A DNA stretch of 64,000 bases from Megascapheus bottae (Eukaryota; Chordata; Mammalia; Rodentia; Geomyidae). The notes below the pieces were generated by a model. It ran no database searches and was not told the origin of the DNA. It was given only the letters and a program-made list of their open reading frames with translations. Numbering within the stretch: position 1 is the stretch's first letter; each line of letters opens with the position of its first letter. The stretch spans positions 936,001 to 1,000,000 of the forward strand of contig JANJXV010000160.1 of assembly GCA_024803745.1 (NCBI GenBank), given 5' to 3'. The position numbers were made by a program, and so were the translations under genes. Positions 1 through 12,474 of this stretch are shown here, one piece after another.

Positions 1-175
1 GAAAAGAGAAGAATTCATAGCCAATCAAAAGTCTCAAAGGAGTGACCTGAGACGATCTAAAAGGTAATTTACCATCATTTCTCTCACAACCACATCCTGC
101 AATTTTCCTCTAGCACCAATAGTTCCATCTGCACAGCAGAGAGCCATAATTAAACATTCCTTTCTCATTTATTCA

Positions 176-330
176 GCAGGTGCTTGTAGACTGCTCCACA
201 CCAAGCCCCAGGGGTCAGCATTTGGAGGCAGCAACTCCTTTGATTCTCATTACAATGGTGTGGGACAGGGGGCGGGAGCCCATTTCACAGATGACAGCCC
301 AGAGGCCTTGAGTGGAAGCCAATGGAGAGC
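176..330 (+). repeat. Possible MIR SINE fragment
   Basis: The stretch has the MIR core order: a segment resembling 'ctcattacaa', then 'cccatttcacagatgacag', then an 'agaggcc' block. MIR is an ancient tRNA-derived mammalian SINE. The copy is heavily diverged and lacks a clear tail, so it could be chance similarity. Confidence 0.4.
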
Positions 331-449
331 ACACGGGAATACAAACTAGGCCATTTACTTCCCTTGTTGGGGAGGGGGTCTTAATTAGAAGATGATAGTG
401 GGAATGTATAGCTCCTGGCTCCATCATTCAGCAGCGGGTAGACTTGGGC

Positions 450-1134
450 AGGTGGCCTGGTGTTTGTCAGTGCCAATCTAGTTAGTTTTAGCAGGGAGTT
501 GGAAATGATTTCTTGTGGAAGAATAGCAGTGAGGACAAAACCCCCCACTGGATGTAGCACCCCTGCATCTCCAGTTCCAGAAGTAAGTCACCATGACACT
601 GAGACACAAATGACAAGAGGATGAACATCTGATTCTGGGCCACCATCTTGTCTGGCTAGGATGACTGTACCAGCCTCCTGAATAGTCTTTCTGCTTTTTT
701 TCCCCTCATTGCCTGTGGCAGGTTCTTTGCAAAGATGTCTGTAATTATTCCCGTCTCTGGATCACACCCAGGCTGTGCAGTTTGGCAGTATCTCCCCTTA
801 GGAAGTAGAGTCTATTTATCCACCTCTTGAGTTCAGTTTGGCTTCCATGGTTGCCTTGGCCCAAAAGAATCAAGTAGACATGACAGTGTGCCAATGCTGA
901 GGCCGGGCTTCACGAGCATTCCTGCATCTCTGCTCTCTGTATGCCTTGCTCAGGTTCAACTCAGTGAGCGCTGAAGAGCTCGTGGCTCAGAACAGAATCA
1001 GTGAAGGACTCGGCCAAAGGAACAAAGCTAAACCGCCCGACCCCATCCCAGAGGGTTCCATACGTTGGTTCCCGACACAGCGCTGCTCAGACATGGCAGT
1101 GGGAGAATGAGGGAGGGGGAGATGATTAGACCCA
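450..1134. other. Unique DNA, no recognised feature
   Basis: Mixed-composition sequence without an open frame of note, a recognisable repeat or an RNA gene. It is more GC-rich than most of the window, with a few CpGs around 960-1090. I cannot assign a function. Confidence 0.5.
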
Positions 1135-1448
1135 TTCATTATTGGAACCCTAAGTTCCTGGCACTATTTGGAGGTGGTAGTGATTAAGTTGACAGTGCCT
1201 GGATGAGGAAGTGCCTGCCTCTGAAGGGTGTTCTGCATGGCCCCTTCCCGTCCCTCTCTCTGCCTCCTGGCTTTCACAAGGTGAGCAATTCTGGGCTCCA
1301 ACACTCAACCCCACCCTGGGCCCTCAGCCATGAAGCCAAGCTATCCCTGACTGAATCCTCTGCAAGTATAAGCAAAAATAAAATGTTTCCTCACCGAAAA
1401 TGGCTCCTTCTGGGTCTTCACCATACTACTGGAAAAGTCTGACTAGCC
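1135..1448 (+). mobile_element. ERVL-MaLR LTR (MTD/ORR1-like), solo
   Basis: The block runs in the order expected of a rodent MaLR LTR: 'ttggaggtgg' near 1168, a CT-rich middle with 'ctctctctgcctcctgg', then 'gcaaaaataaaatgtttcct' (polyadenylation region near 1373-1392), ending with 'actactggaaaagtctgact'. MaLR LTRs are remnants of endogenous retrovirus-like elements, and most survive as solo LTRs. No internal sequence follows. The short frames at 1203-1442 and 1400-1585 are incidental. Confidence 0.7.
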
Positions 1449-1596
1449 AGAACACAGAGAACAAAGCAAGAGCAAACAAAGGCAATTATTATTTTTACTG
1501 GCTCGGTTCTGTAGTGGCTTTGGGCTCTCAACCCATAGCTGACCCAATCCTCTCCAAACTCCACAGGCAGCGTGAGAGTTTGTAAATCCTCCTATG

Positions 1597-1668
1597 GATT
1601 TGAGGTGCTTGCCTAGCGTGTGAGGAGACCCACCCTCCCCAGGTTCCATCCCCAGCACCACAAAATAA
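1597..1668 (+). repeat. tRNA-derived ID-like SINE fragment
   Basis: Reads 'gtgcttgcctagcgtgtgag' followed by a B-box-like 'ggttccatccccagcacc' and a short A-rich end. This is the 3' half of an ID-type SINE. The A-box half is missing or unrecognisable. Confidence 0.6.
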
Positions 1669-2139
1669 TACATGAATATGTAGATTAATAACTGTGTATA
1701 CATTTGCATAGATATCTACAGACGAGTTGGAGAGCCTCCCTTCTCTGATTACAGCGCTCTAAGGAGAGCATACTCGTCTTGTTTAGAAGACAATTCAATG
1801 ATGATAACTCACTTTTTGCATGATGGAACCCTGGGCTACTTTTCTGAGTTCATCACTCAAAAAATCTCCCAACAGCTTGCCATTCTCTGACCACGTTGCC
1901 ATTTCTTTCATCCCTATGCAGGCCCTTAGTATAGCCCTTACTGCATGCTCACTCTCTCTCTCTCCTCCCCCCCTTCTCTGAAGACTCCTTTCCCCTGAGT
2001 GCAAATGGCTGCCTCCTCTTCCTGATTGAAGTCTTGGCTCTGGTGGTCACTCCACAGTGGGTCTCCCAGGTCCCCCATGGTCATAGGCATTGTCTGTACT
2101 CTACTCAATTCATTCTATTAAAATAACAATGCTTATCAG

Positions 2140-2364
2140 AGCTGGGCGTCAGGGGCTCACACCCATAATCCTTACTGCTCAAGAGGCTGAAATCTGAGAA
2201 TCATGGCTCGAAACTAAGTCGGGTCAGAAAAGTCCAAGAGACTCTTATCTTCGATGGAGCGACAAAACACCAGAAGCAGAGCTGTGGCTCAAGTGGTAGA
2301 GTGTCAGTCCTGAACAAAAGAGCAAAGAGAGAGTCCCCAAGTCCTGAGTTCAAGCCCTAGGACA
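2140..2364 (+). repeat. Composite SINE: B1/7SL-like left + Geo-like right
   Basis: The left part has the 7SL-like head ('gctgggcgtcaggggctcac', 'aatccttactgctcaagagg'), then 'gaaatctgagaatcatgg'. The right part has 'gctgtggctcaagtggtaga' and ends 'gttcaagccctagga'. This right module also ends the tRNA-headed SINEs at 19.9 and 28.9 kb. The 3' end runs straight into a CA microsatellite. Confidence 0.8.
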
Positions 2365-2420
2365 CAGACACACAGACACACACACACACACACACAGACA
2401 CACACACACACACACACAAA
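2362..2420 (+). repeat. (CA)n microsatellite at SINE tail
   Basis: About 59 bp of CA repeats broken by occasional 'gaca' units. It begins exactly where the SINE body ends, so it probably grew from the SINE's A-rich tail. Confidence 0.9.
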
Positions 2421-2469
2421 CTATATAAATATAACTTCATTGGTATCTGAAAAGATCACTACAGCACCA

Positions 2470-2575
2470 AATGGAGAAGACATTCTCTGAGGACAGGAAC
2501 TGTATCTCCCATATCCACTACCAGACCCCTAGTATCAGTCCAGGAGCCCACCAACAATTAAGTAATTGATAGGTG
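2470..2575 (+). repeat. Possible L2 3'-end fragment
   Basis: The order 'gaggacaggaactgtatctc', 'cctagtatcagtccagg', 'caattaagtaattgatagg' follows the L2 LINE 3' tail, which typically reads as a 'gggcaggga...cctggca...tcaataaat' series. Very diverged. Confidence 0.4.
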
Positions 2576-2634
2576 ACCTCAGGAAGGCAAGAGGGCCCTT
2601 TGGTCCAGACAGATCTCCAATTTTCTAAACCTCT

Positions 2635-2725
2635 CTCTCCTTCCCCATTTCTGTCTCCCTCCCTCAATCCCTCCTTCGCTCCCTCCCTCCCTCCTTCTCT
2701 CTCTCCTTCTCTCACCCACCCCCAA
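2635..2725. repeat. CT-rich low-complexity tract
   Basis: Pyrimidine-rich plus strand made of ccct/ctct blocks. Short opposite frames here (Pro/Ser-rich on one strand, Glu/Gly/Arg-rich on the other) are composition artefacts. Confidence 0.85.
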
Positions 2726-3693
2726 ACCCGAGTAGCTTGTGAAAAATATAGCAAGAATTATGTCCTATGACTGCCAGATGTGCAGCCCAAGAAGGAAGTG
2801 GAATTAAACCTGAAAATCACATCAACAGGCAAAGCCATGCTGTGAGGCCCTATTAAAGCCACAGCGAGCAGACTGCTGTTGTCTCCCCATCTCATCAACA
2901 GATGATGAAGGAAAAGGGGAAAAATATCAACCCCCCTCTTTGTGGGGGGGTCTTCCTGGGGTGGGGGTGGAGAAGGGATGATGACTCCCCTCGATCTCTC
3001 AGTTCCATGTGTGACGTCCTTACAGGCACAAAGGAAAACCGTCTCAAATCTTGTCTGTCCTAAGAGGCTGGGGGTACCTGCTTTAATGAACTACTTTTGT
3101 GGACAAGTTGCCCCCCATGGGCCTCTGCTCAGCTCCCCACTCCTGTCTCCCCAGCAGAGAAAGAAATGGATGCCTTATGTTCTTCATCTAGTTTTGGCTC
3201 AGCCTCACAGAACCAAATCAGCCTTGTAAATGAAACTAGGGGAGACCCCGCCTTTACTGCTGGGGTGACAGGAAGGCCACAGAGACATCTTGCTGGACCT
3301 ACATGGTCGCATTCATTTGAATGAGTGACAATATATGAACGTAAGGGATTTTATACTAAAATAAAGTACCTATGTCCAGTTTCTCCTAGAAAAACCAGTC
3401 ATCATGGAGCCCACATTCCCCCAGCCCCAAACGCTGCCACTGTTGATGAAGATTAAATGTCTGGACTTCATCTCAGCTCACTTCACATAATGTCACTTCT
3501 ATACCTCATAGACACTGAGTCTGCAGCCTTTCTTACACCTACATTTACAAACACACTTGTTCACAGAGTAGTGAAAGGAACAGACATCAACTCTTGGTGG
3601 TCAAACCCGCTGCAGGCCATGAACAGCCATCTTTGCTAGATAGTCATCTTGAACTGAAGAGAAGAGCCAAGATTTTTCTGTAGCCTTCACCTG

Positions 3694-4234
3694 GAGTGAG
3701 GAGGAGGAGGAGGAGGAGGAGGAGGAGGAGGAGGAGGAGGAGGAGGAGGAGAAGGAGGAGGAGGAGGAAGAGAAAAACAAGAAGAAGAGCAGGAAGGAGA
3801 GGAAGGGAAGGAAGAGAATGAAGAGAAGAACCAGAAGAAGAAGAGGAGGAGGAAGAGGAAGAGAATGAGGAATGATGAAGAGAAGAACAAGAAGAAGAGG
3901 AGGAAAGGAAGAGAATGGGGAGGATGAAGAGAAGAACAAGAAGAAGAGGAAGAGGAAGAGGAAAGGAATGAGGAGGATGAAGAGAAGAACAAGAAGAAGA
4001 GGAGGAGGAAGAAGAAGGGGAGGAGGAGAATGAAGAGAAGAACAAGAAGAGGAGGAGAAGAAGAGAATGAGAAGGACAAAGAGAAGAGCAAGAAGAAGAG
4101 GAGGAGGAAGAGGAGGAGAATGAGGAGGAGGTGGAGGAGGAGGAGGAGGAGGAGGAGGGGGAGGAGGAGGAGGAGGAAGAGGAGGAGGAGGAAGGAAAAG
4201 AAAAGGAGGAAGAGGAGAAGGAGGAGGAGGAAGA
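3694..4234. repeat. 540-bp GGA/GAA purine tract with internal ~53-bp minisatellite
   Basis: Nearly pure purine on the plus strand. The ends are simple (GGA)n. The middle holds a higher-order repeat whose unit includes 'atgaagagaagaacaagaag', starting near 3818, 3875, 3924, 3977 and 4030, with a degenerate copy near 4077. Spacing is 47-57 bp. The long minus-strand frames (polySer, polyPro, polyLeu) and the Arg/Lys-rich plus frame are translations of this tract, not genes. Confidence 0.95.
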
Positions 4235-4544
4235 TGACATTCTCTCTGCATAAGCACCAGCTTTGGCTATGATTAAAGATCATCTCAGAAGAATAGAAAC
4301 ACAAGGGGAAAATGGCAAGAACAATCATAACGAATACAATCATAAATACAATCATGTACGGTGGATTGCCGACTGTTCAAAATCCATATCTCCATACCGT
4401 TACCCTGCCGTAGCTAACTGGAGCATAAATGTGGGTCCCGTGTGCCTTTGGTGCCTCTAAGGACTCTGGAATTTCTAGGACCTTAGTAGATGAAGAAAAA
4501 CATACGCACCCCCAACCCAGGAGTCAGTACCCACCATGATGGTT

Positions 4545-4735
4545 AAGATCAAACAGGTATGGCTCCAAGCCTGACTTGCCCTTATCTCTGTAGCTTCCAG
4601 TATATCCCCAGGCCTTGGTTTTTTTTTTAATCTGTAAAATGGGTATAACAACAAATGTGCTAACCTGAAACGTTTGTTGGGAAGGACAGATCAGTTTGAG
4701 GTGTACAGCATGCTTGGCACAATGTTCTGGCACGC
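4545..4735 (-). repeat. MIR SINE (minus orientation)
   Basis: On the plus strand it reads 'ccttatctctgtag', then 'aatctgtaaaatgggtataa', then 'gtacagcatgcttggcacaa', the usual look of a reversed MIR core and 3' part. A T-run at 4619-4629 interrupts it. Confidence 0.65.
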
Positions 4736-4739
4736 CATG

Positions 4740-6830
4740 GATAGGACTGTGTTTCCATGATCCGTTTTGACATAGGACCATAAAGATCCCAGGGTCTTAA
4801 TCAGGGGCCGGCTGATGCTGACACAGAATTCAAGAAATTCTGCAGCTGGCTCTAGGAACCATAAACGCGAGCAGGGAATGGTCCCAGAAGGAGTTGGGAG
4901 AGACATTTTCAGAACCACAGAGGTTCTTACCTCTTACATTCCTCCTCTCCTTACCACCCCAGCTGCCAAGATAAGCCACCTCGAGGAATCATCAGGAAAG
5001 AAATATCACATCACAACTGCAGAACTTGAGCATAATATACTGCAGACTCAAGAGGGAGAGGGGAAAGAGAAAACTAAAATAAAAACTGTAAATTTATTAC
5101 AAGGTTCAATATTTCTGTCTGAAAAAGAAATCAAGAGTTCTACAGTTAGTACTGAAAATCCAAAGTACTACGTTTGCTACAAGAACTTGAATTTTATTTT
5201 ACCAGAAACAAACTTTTATATGGATATGTAAGCTTTGTTTTATAAAAATAAAACATGAAGTAGAACAAGTAATTGAAATGGAGTAATTTTTTACAAGATA
5301 TATACTTAAGAATGACGATGAAGAATTTTATGTAGAGAATATATTTTCTAAATATTTCGTAAGAAAGTTATCTAGTCAGACCACAAAAAATTTGTCAGAA
5401 TATTTATCTTACGAGTTGCAATAACAATAACTATCAAATACAGGTTGTAGGGCATGTGCTTATTTTTTTCATCCAAAATCCGATGTATTTGAAGACTGTG
5501 CCAATACCCATTGGGACAGGTAATATCCAATAGCTTAAATAACAGAGTTTCTATTTCAGATAACGTTGTATATTATCCAGTGTCTGAAGATATATTCTCT
5601 TCGGTAATAATGATGAGGACCTCAATTCAAACATCTGTCATTATTCTGTTCTCACTCCAAAACTGATGATGCCTAAGAGTTTGGAAATATACCAATAAAG
5701 ATTTGCTATCCAAGATAGACCAGACTTTTATCCCTATTAGAAAGTCCAAATAAGGTGAAATTCTGCTCAGTACTCATACAAAAAAAGGAAGCCCTTATAA
5801 CTTCATGTGCATTTTGATTAGTGTAACTTCATAAAGACCAAGATGTAAAAGAATAACGATTTGTTATTTCACAGTGAGGGACGAGAGTACCAGGATTAAT
5901 ATATTGCCAGGCCAACCCAGAACAAAGAATAATCAATGATTTCATTGGGGAAACCTGTGCAAATTTGCAGAGGAATCCCATAGTATACTGATGAATGTGA
6001 AAACCAGGCTAGGACTGACTAGTCTTATTGTACAGCTTTAAAGTGTGAAGAGGGAGGAGTGTTGTAAACCAGCTCCCCACGGGGTCTGACAACAATTATT
6101 TAAATACTTAAAGTCTCCAGCAATGGCCCTAAGGGCATACAGAAAAATGAAGAAACATTTAATCAAGAGAATCAAATAAAATCCAATAAAAACAGGGAAA
6201 GTCTGTGGCATGAGAGGAATGGTTCCCTCCTTCACCTCTCCCAGCCTAACAGGATAGTAACTCCATTACAGTCAGACGTAGTCAGAAACATAAGACTCCC
6301 CATCCTTCATAAACCAACCAAGAGTTATGGTACTTTGGGCAGAGTTCCAGGAGAAATATGAGGAAAAGGATGCCAGCCCTTCTCGTTCAATCCTCCCTTC
6401 GCTCAGCTCCATGTTACAGAAGGTAAATTCTAATGACTGTAGGTGAGAAGACAATGTTCCTCTATTCCCACTATCCAGACCGTGGGGTGAAATGCTTAGA
6501 ATACTGGAACTCTGATTACAAGGTTTATGGAAAAGCCACCGTAACTGAAACATCATGGCAGCACATGTGGATTAAAGGAACTGAGAATCTGGAAACAAGC
6601 CCTTGTGTTTACTATTGTCTCATCTCCAAAGAGAAAGAGAGATGGGGAAAAGGAGTCCTTCTAGCAAATGGCACTGGAACACCTATAGTCTAAACCAAAA
6701 GTACTTAAAATTGTATTAATGACGCCACCATGAGAGGTAAAAATATAAAATATTTGGAAAGGAAAAATGAGGCATAATCTTCAGGTAAGCATAAATCAAA
6801 ACCAAGATGAAACATCTGCCATTCTGGTTA
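4740..6830. other. AT-rich non-coding DNA, no recognised gene
   Basis: It contains one 138-codon frame at 4815-5231 (starting MLTQNSRNSAAG) with no domain I recognise, no supporting neighbour and a composition like its surroundings. I treat it as chance. Parts of 6040-6560 look like old transposon sequence, but I cannot name a family. Confidence 0.4.
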
Positions 6831-6834
6831 CATA

Positions 6835-7330
6835 AAAGAGCCCCATAAAATCCAGGGTTGGAAAAGGTATCATGAAATCAGAACTCAGAATGGCGGGAAC
6901 ATAAAGAAGTACAGCATTTCACAGATGGCCTAACCATTCTTCAGAAGATTAATACAGACCTACATGTGGTCCAGCAATTATACCGTTAGGCACACACCCA
7001 AACTAAATGAAATTTCTGTCACCCACTACTGACAGTAGCGTCAATCAACCCACAGGTGAAAACGACCCAAAGCCCACAAGCAAATAAGCAGTAAGAAAGC
7101 ATGACAAAATCATGTTAGAATACTACAACATGAATAAACTCCGAAAATATTATAGTAAGTGGGAAAAATCCTCCACAAAAATATCACATTATATGCTTTC
7201 ATTGATTTTGAATTGGTTTTGGTGATTGCTGAATAACTAATCCCTTGATAGTCTAAAAATAGCTGAATTACATAATTTGTGATACAACTGTATAATGTAC
7301 AATTTTGTCCTTCAATAAAGTTGCACATTT
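6835..7330 (+). mobile_element. Ancient L1 3' end (L1M-type)
   Basis: Shows the ORF2 C-terminal nucleotide order of L1 LINEs: 'gtccagcaattataccgtta', 'ggcacacacccaaacta', 'atgttagaatactacaacat', then 'tatcacattatatgctttca'. Frames are broken throughout. It is a dead, 5'-truncated copy. Confidence 0.6.
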
Positions 7331-7939
7331 TCTCTATTCATTTCTACTGTATATATGTGCAATAAACGTACGTGTGTTTAGCAGTGACTACAGAAGTTAT
7401 TAAGGATCAATATTTCAAGAAAAATAGTCTAACATAATAAAGAGCCATTAGACTAATTACAGCAGAATAGAGACACCTTATAAAATAACAGAATTCAGAG
7501 ATGGATGCTACTTGTCATCCAAACTGATTTCTATAGGAATAGCAGACAAAGTATCTAAACAAGTACACCAGGGCATACACATGTTTCTGACATTAAGAGA
7601 AAGCATATGGCAGGAACAGAAACCTTGAATTGCAATCACACAATACTTTCAGGAAAGATGAGGGAGAAATTCTTGACACTGGGAGGAAGGTAGGAACTAG
7701 ATTGGCTCATGGATCAGCACAAGTGCAGAACAGGACTTGCTTATTACAAATAGGAACAAGCCAGTTTTATGGCACTGTACCACTTCACACTATGTTCTTT
7801 ACTGTGGTGTACTGAGTCCAGTGACTCGGGGAACATTAGGAGAAATTTTACTCTCAGTGAATATCAATCTCTGCAATGTCATTTTCAGAAAACATTCAAT
7901 AGTCATGTTATCACTTTGGAGTAAATCTCATGGTGGCAT

Positions 7940-8157
7940 TTTTATTATATTTTATTGTCAGGATAATGTATAAAGGGGTTAGAGTTATATTTGTCAGACA
8001 AAGGGTGTATTACTTCTCAAACCTTGATACCCCTTCTCATGTTTTTGTCCTCCTTTCCCTCCCCCACCCCACCTAATTATCTGGTTTTCTCCCTTCCCTT
8101 CCCTGTTTCAAATAAACAAATAAGTGTGTGTATATATAGTATGCCAGGTAACAAAGT
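7940..8157 (-). mobile_element. L1 3' UTR, older lineage, minus
   Basis: Reversed L1 3' UTR: 'ttttattgtcaggataatgt', 'aaccttgataccccttctca', a C-rich block at 8058-8110, 'caaataaacaaataagtg'. It shares its layout with the younger copies at 15.6, 34.9, 57.2 and 59.0 kb but is more diverged. Confidence 0.75.
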
Positions 8158-8329
8158 CAGATGCATTAACCACATGAGATTCCCGAAAATGGGGGAAAAA
8201 AAGAGAAAAAGAAGCATGTCCCACCAAAACATCCCTATCATGACAAGAGAAAACCCCATGTTTCCTCCCATTTCTGTATCTTCAGTTTTCAGAAAAAGAT
8301 GTGAACCACAGTAGGCAAGCAATATATGT

Positions 8330-9660
8330 GGCCTGAATGAGCATCTATTAATAGCTTGCCAATATTAGGTTTATGTATCTGTTTAATAAAGAAATCTTAA
8401 GAATGTGTTGAATCTAAGTAACTTTATAAAGGCTCCCCATGTGCTAAGGGTCAGTACACTTATGTTTCCCATAATCCTTGACTGTATGACATCTAGCTGT
8501 CATTCACTTGAAAAAGCCGGGACGATAACAGTGACTGCAATCTCTCCACAACACTGATATCTGTAGCACTTGTCAGATATAACTGATTTGCCAAGGTAAG
8601 CAAGAATCTAAGGCTTCATCTGGATTTTTCTATTTTCCTTTGTAATATTTATTTTCCAGAAACCTGACTTACATGGTTTCCATGGAAATGAGTGAAATGG
8701 TGAAGCACAGAGCTTTCAGAAGAGTGCCACAATGAAAGGAAAAGTTATTTTTGTTAATCATTTATTTAAAAATATTGATCAATAACACTATATAGAAGGT
8801 ACTATAGAAAAAAGTTGATTGTTAAGAGTCTAATTCATATCATAGTATATAAATACTGTGAAAAGCCTATTTCAATGAATAAAGTAGACATAAGGGAAAA
8901 GTCTCTATATACTGACTTACTGGTTTATGTAAATGAATATATTATGAATCAAGTTTAATTGGTAGATATACGTACAGATGTTTATTGTCTTAGCCTGACG
9001 TCTTATAATACATTTTCTTGATACTTTCAACTCTAAGCCTCTGCTCTTTTTCAAACTCAATATGCAGTAAACAATTAAATGGTTAGATAAATAAATGAGA
9101 TAGAAATGAATTGGACACCTCTAAATATAAATGTTAGATGCACCCAAGAGAGGAGCAGCATTGGCTCTACTGGCTACTGGTATCAGGAAAAACAGGTACA
9201 GAGCTGTGGCACAGCAAAGCACTTACAGCAGGAAGGAGACATAAAACCAATAGCGAAGAGTCCCAGGAAACACTTGCTATCATGTCTGGCAGAGAAAAGC
9301 CTAGGGGCTATAGACTGATTCCCTCGTGAAAAGCAAACACCAAAGACAAAACTCTTTCAACACTCTATGCTATTTCTAATTACATTTTTATTATTTGGAT
9401 GTTATATAGCAATTTTCTTTCCCAAATTAACTGTTTTTAAGTTGGCTTCATTCACATTATCTGCAATAGTGACAGTAATTCAGTAGAACAATGTCCTATA
9501 AAATCAGAATATGATAGTAGACTATACTTATGAAAGTCCTTATGATTTCAAACTGAATTATTTGTTTGATGGCTATTGTCATATTAGAATGCTGCTCCTT
9601 GATTCTTCTTAATGATTTTTACTGATATGCATGATGTATAGTTTTCTTTGTGCTCAAAAA
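8330..9660. other. AT-rich unique DNA, nothing recognised
   Basis: No recognisable repeat, RNA gene or credible coding frame. Two overlapping short frames near 9106-9329 lack any family resemblance. Confidence 0.5.
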
Positions 9661-9667
9661 CTGCTTT

Positions 9668-9907
9668 TCTGCAGGCTCTGGGGCTTGAAGTCAGGGTCTG
9701 GGTGCTGTCCCGAGCCCATTCGTGCTCAAGGCTAGCTCTCTTACCACTTAAGGCACAGTGCCATTTCTACTATTACTGAACGGTTGATTGGAAAGAAGAG
9801 TCTCTCAGGCTCTTCTTCCTGGGCTAGCTTCAAACCTTGATCTTCAGATCTCAGCCTCCTAAGAAGCTTCGAGTATATTACAAACAAGCACCATCAGCAT
9901 CCAGCTC
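9668..9907 (-). repeat. Composite B1/7SL-Geo SINE, minus
   Basis: The plus strand shows the reversed Geo-like module ('ggcttgaagtcagggtctgg', 'gtgctcaaggctagctctct'), then reversed B1-like head ('cttcagatctcagcctccta'). Same architecture as the plus-strand copy at 2140-2364. Confidence 0.75.
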
Positions 9908-10769
9908 CAAAACTAATTTTAAGCAATCTTTTGTCATTTTCAGAACTGAAAGTGACAAAGACTCGGATCTAAGGTGTAACCTACTTATAGTTCACCAGCT
10001 CTCTGAACACGAGAGATGATTCCCAAGTTACATTTTCTTAGATGATTTTAAGAATGCAAATAAACCCTCAATTTCACTCTAAATGTTTAAGGCCTGACTG
10101 GAATTCTAGAAGTCTTTTCCATAAGAAACGGAAATTTTCTTCTACCCTAGCATAAATGGGTTAAAATGCTACTTCTGAGGCCCCTACAATTACAACTTAC
10201 TTGGGTTTGATACGTTCCGATTATACCTCCAAGAATATGTTATCAGGTCAATAAATAATACAAAGCACCTTTTCCTTGCTAAGAAAGGACAAGGAAAGTA
10301 ACACCTTCTGGAGATAGTGAAGGTACTAGGAGATGAGGGTAATGTTCAAAGGATTATACATGGTGTTTGAAGCTACCTGCCCAACAGAATAACCAATACT
10401 ACCTGGGAAGACCTGCATTTGATCACTCAGGCCTCACTGCTCACGACCATTATTAAATATTCTCTTAGTTTCTCAGCAGGCTGCTTTGAAGTTGCCACAT
10501 GGAACATTTTTCTGCATAAAGAATTATAATTCACAAAAATGAAATGCTGATATGTAGCTACAAGATGAAAGCAGATATTAACCTGCATACCGCTCAACTG
10601 CTCACTGACCTTGGGTTAAGGTTTATTTCTATCATATATACTGCTTATCTCTTGAGAAGTTCATTTTACCAGCAGTCAGCACAGCCTTTTGACCATAGGG
10701 ATGTATTAGATACAGGGGAAATAACCAAATAATACTGGATACAGTTATGTGTGAGCAAACCAAAAATAT

Positions 10770-11275
10770 AAAGAATGTTTTCTGGAAACATAAGGACCTG
10801 GGAAAAATGTGTTAAGTAAAGTAAATCAGGTCCAGAGAAAAGAAAGGATGCATCTTTTCCCCTATAAGTGGAACACAAAATTAATTCATAGATATATAAG
10901 TAATCACTCTGGGGTAGTATACAAGTGTACATAAGTGTATGAATCAAACTATGATAGATTCAGGGAAAAAGTCAAAGGATAAAATTCCTTAGAAAATCTA
11001 ACTCACAGTTCAACAAAATAATGCCAGAAAATATGGAAGGAAGTATTAAGGAAAGCAGGATAAGGACAAATGAAAACAGAAAGAAGGAGGATGCAGTTAC
11101 AAAACCTAATATATGTCTTACAAAATTGGGAAAACTGAGGGAAGGTTAGGATTGAGAGGGATGGGTGGGAATGTTGAAAGGGTGACACTGATCAAGATGC
11201 AGGGTATTCATAAATGACTTTGTTGAATGGGAACTCCTTTGTACAACTACTTTAAAATTATAAAAATTTACATTT
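10770..11275 (+). mobile_element. Old rodent L1 3' end
   Basis: Begins in the ORF2 C-terminus ('gaaacataaggacctgggaa', encoding a T-W-E-K-type end), passes 'cccctataagtggaacacaa' and ends 'caactactttaaaattataa'. Frames are interrupted. Confidence 0.65.
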
Positions 11276-11849
11276 TAAATTTAAAAAGTATTTTCTTATA
11301 TAATTACTAATTTTCAAAGTTAGAATAAGTGAAAATCCTTTTCTTCAGGTATGTCATGTTTGCTGAAAAGTTGATAAGCAAAACATTCCCTGAGTCAAAA
11401 TAAAATTATGAAACCACTATGTTGTGAGTGTTCAAACAGAAAGCATGAACACAGCACAGATGTCAGTCCACAAAAGAATTCTAGACACAACTAAAAAGAG
11501 GTGTAGCAAAATGAACTGAATTGATTCATGTTTATGAAAATCTAAGATTCCCATGGAATTCTCTAACTTGTGAGGGACAACAAGCATATCTTTAGGTAGG
11601 AGTCCAAACACAGACACATACGTACATTGAAAAGATCTTGTGGATCAATTATAAGCATAAGAATTTATGAAATCATGTGGAGATTTATGGAATTATCTTT
11701 AAACAATTACTAACCCTTCATCCTAAACAATTCAAAAAGGCAGTCATTAATATTTACTGTGGCTAAGACTTACATAAGAAGCATAAATAAACCACATTTT
11801 TGCATTCTTATTAGGAAGCCAGATACATCAAGGGTTTATACTGCTACAT

Positions 11850-12470
11850 CACAGAAAACAAACAATTATAATACACAACATCATTATAATAAAACACATA
11901 GCCATATGATTGTACCAATACATGCAGGAAAGTTATGTGATATTTAAAATATAATATCAATTCATAATAAAAATAAAGAAGAACCCATATCCACATAACT
12001 ATGTCCATTCATGAGGCAGTAGCTAACTTACACACTGAGGAAAAGCTGGGAACTTTCTTAATAAGATCTGGAACATGATAGGGAAGAACACACATTGGAG
12101 ATAGGACAGTCTTTTAAATAAATGGTACTCAGAAAGTTGCAGATTTACATATCAGAAAACAACATCAAAACCACTTACAAGCCACAAAAATCAGGTCATA
12201 GTATATTAAAGCCCTAAACATGAGACATAAAACTTCTACAATAGTAAATAGGAGAAATGCCTCTGTACACTGGAATAGAAAAGGACACAGTTGGATGAGA
12301 CCTACAAAGCAGAGAACACCAAAGTAAAAATTTAAAAATGGCATTACCTCAAACTAAAATGCTTCTTCCCAGCTAAGGAAATAATCAACAAAGTGAAGAG
12401 CCAATCTGAAGAATGGGGAAAAAAATCTGTCCATATATATTTGAAAATGGGTTATATATACAGTGTGTGT
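11850..12470 (+). mobile_element. Old L1 ORF2 internal fragment
   Basis: The nucleotide order matches the L1 reverse-transcriptase and downstream region: 'catagccatatgattgtacc', 'catgaggcagtagctaactt', 'gaggaaaagctgggaacttt', 'aagatctggaacatgatagg', and later a W-x-x-L-K-L-K-type frame near 12340-12460. It has stops and indels and no 3' UTR, so it is separate from the copy at 10.8 kb. Confidence 0.6.
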
Positions 12471-12474
12471 GAGG

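Noticed and set aside
3601..4355. Long open frames of 198-222 codons on the minus strand
   Set aside because: They are polySer, polyPro and polyLeu translations of the GGA tract in all three frames, so they reflect composition and not a gene.
4815..5231. 138-codon plus-strand frame
   Set aside because: No recognisable domain, no splice or promoter context and AT-rich composition like its surroundings. A protein search and cross-species reading-frame conservation would be needed to revive it.
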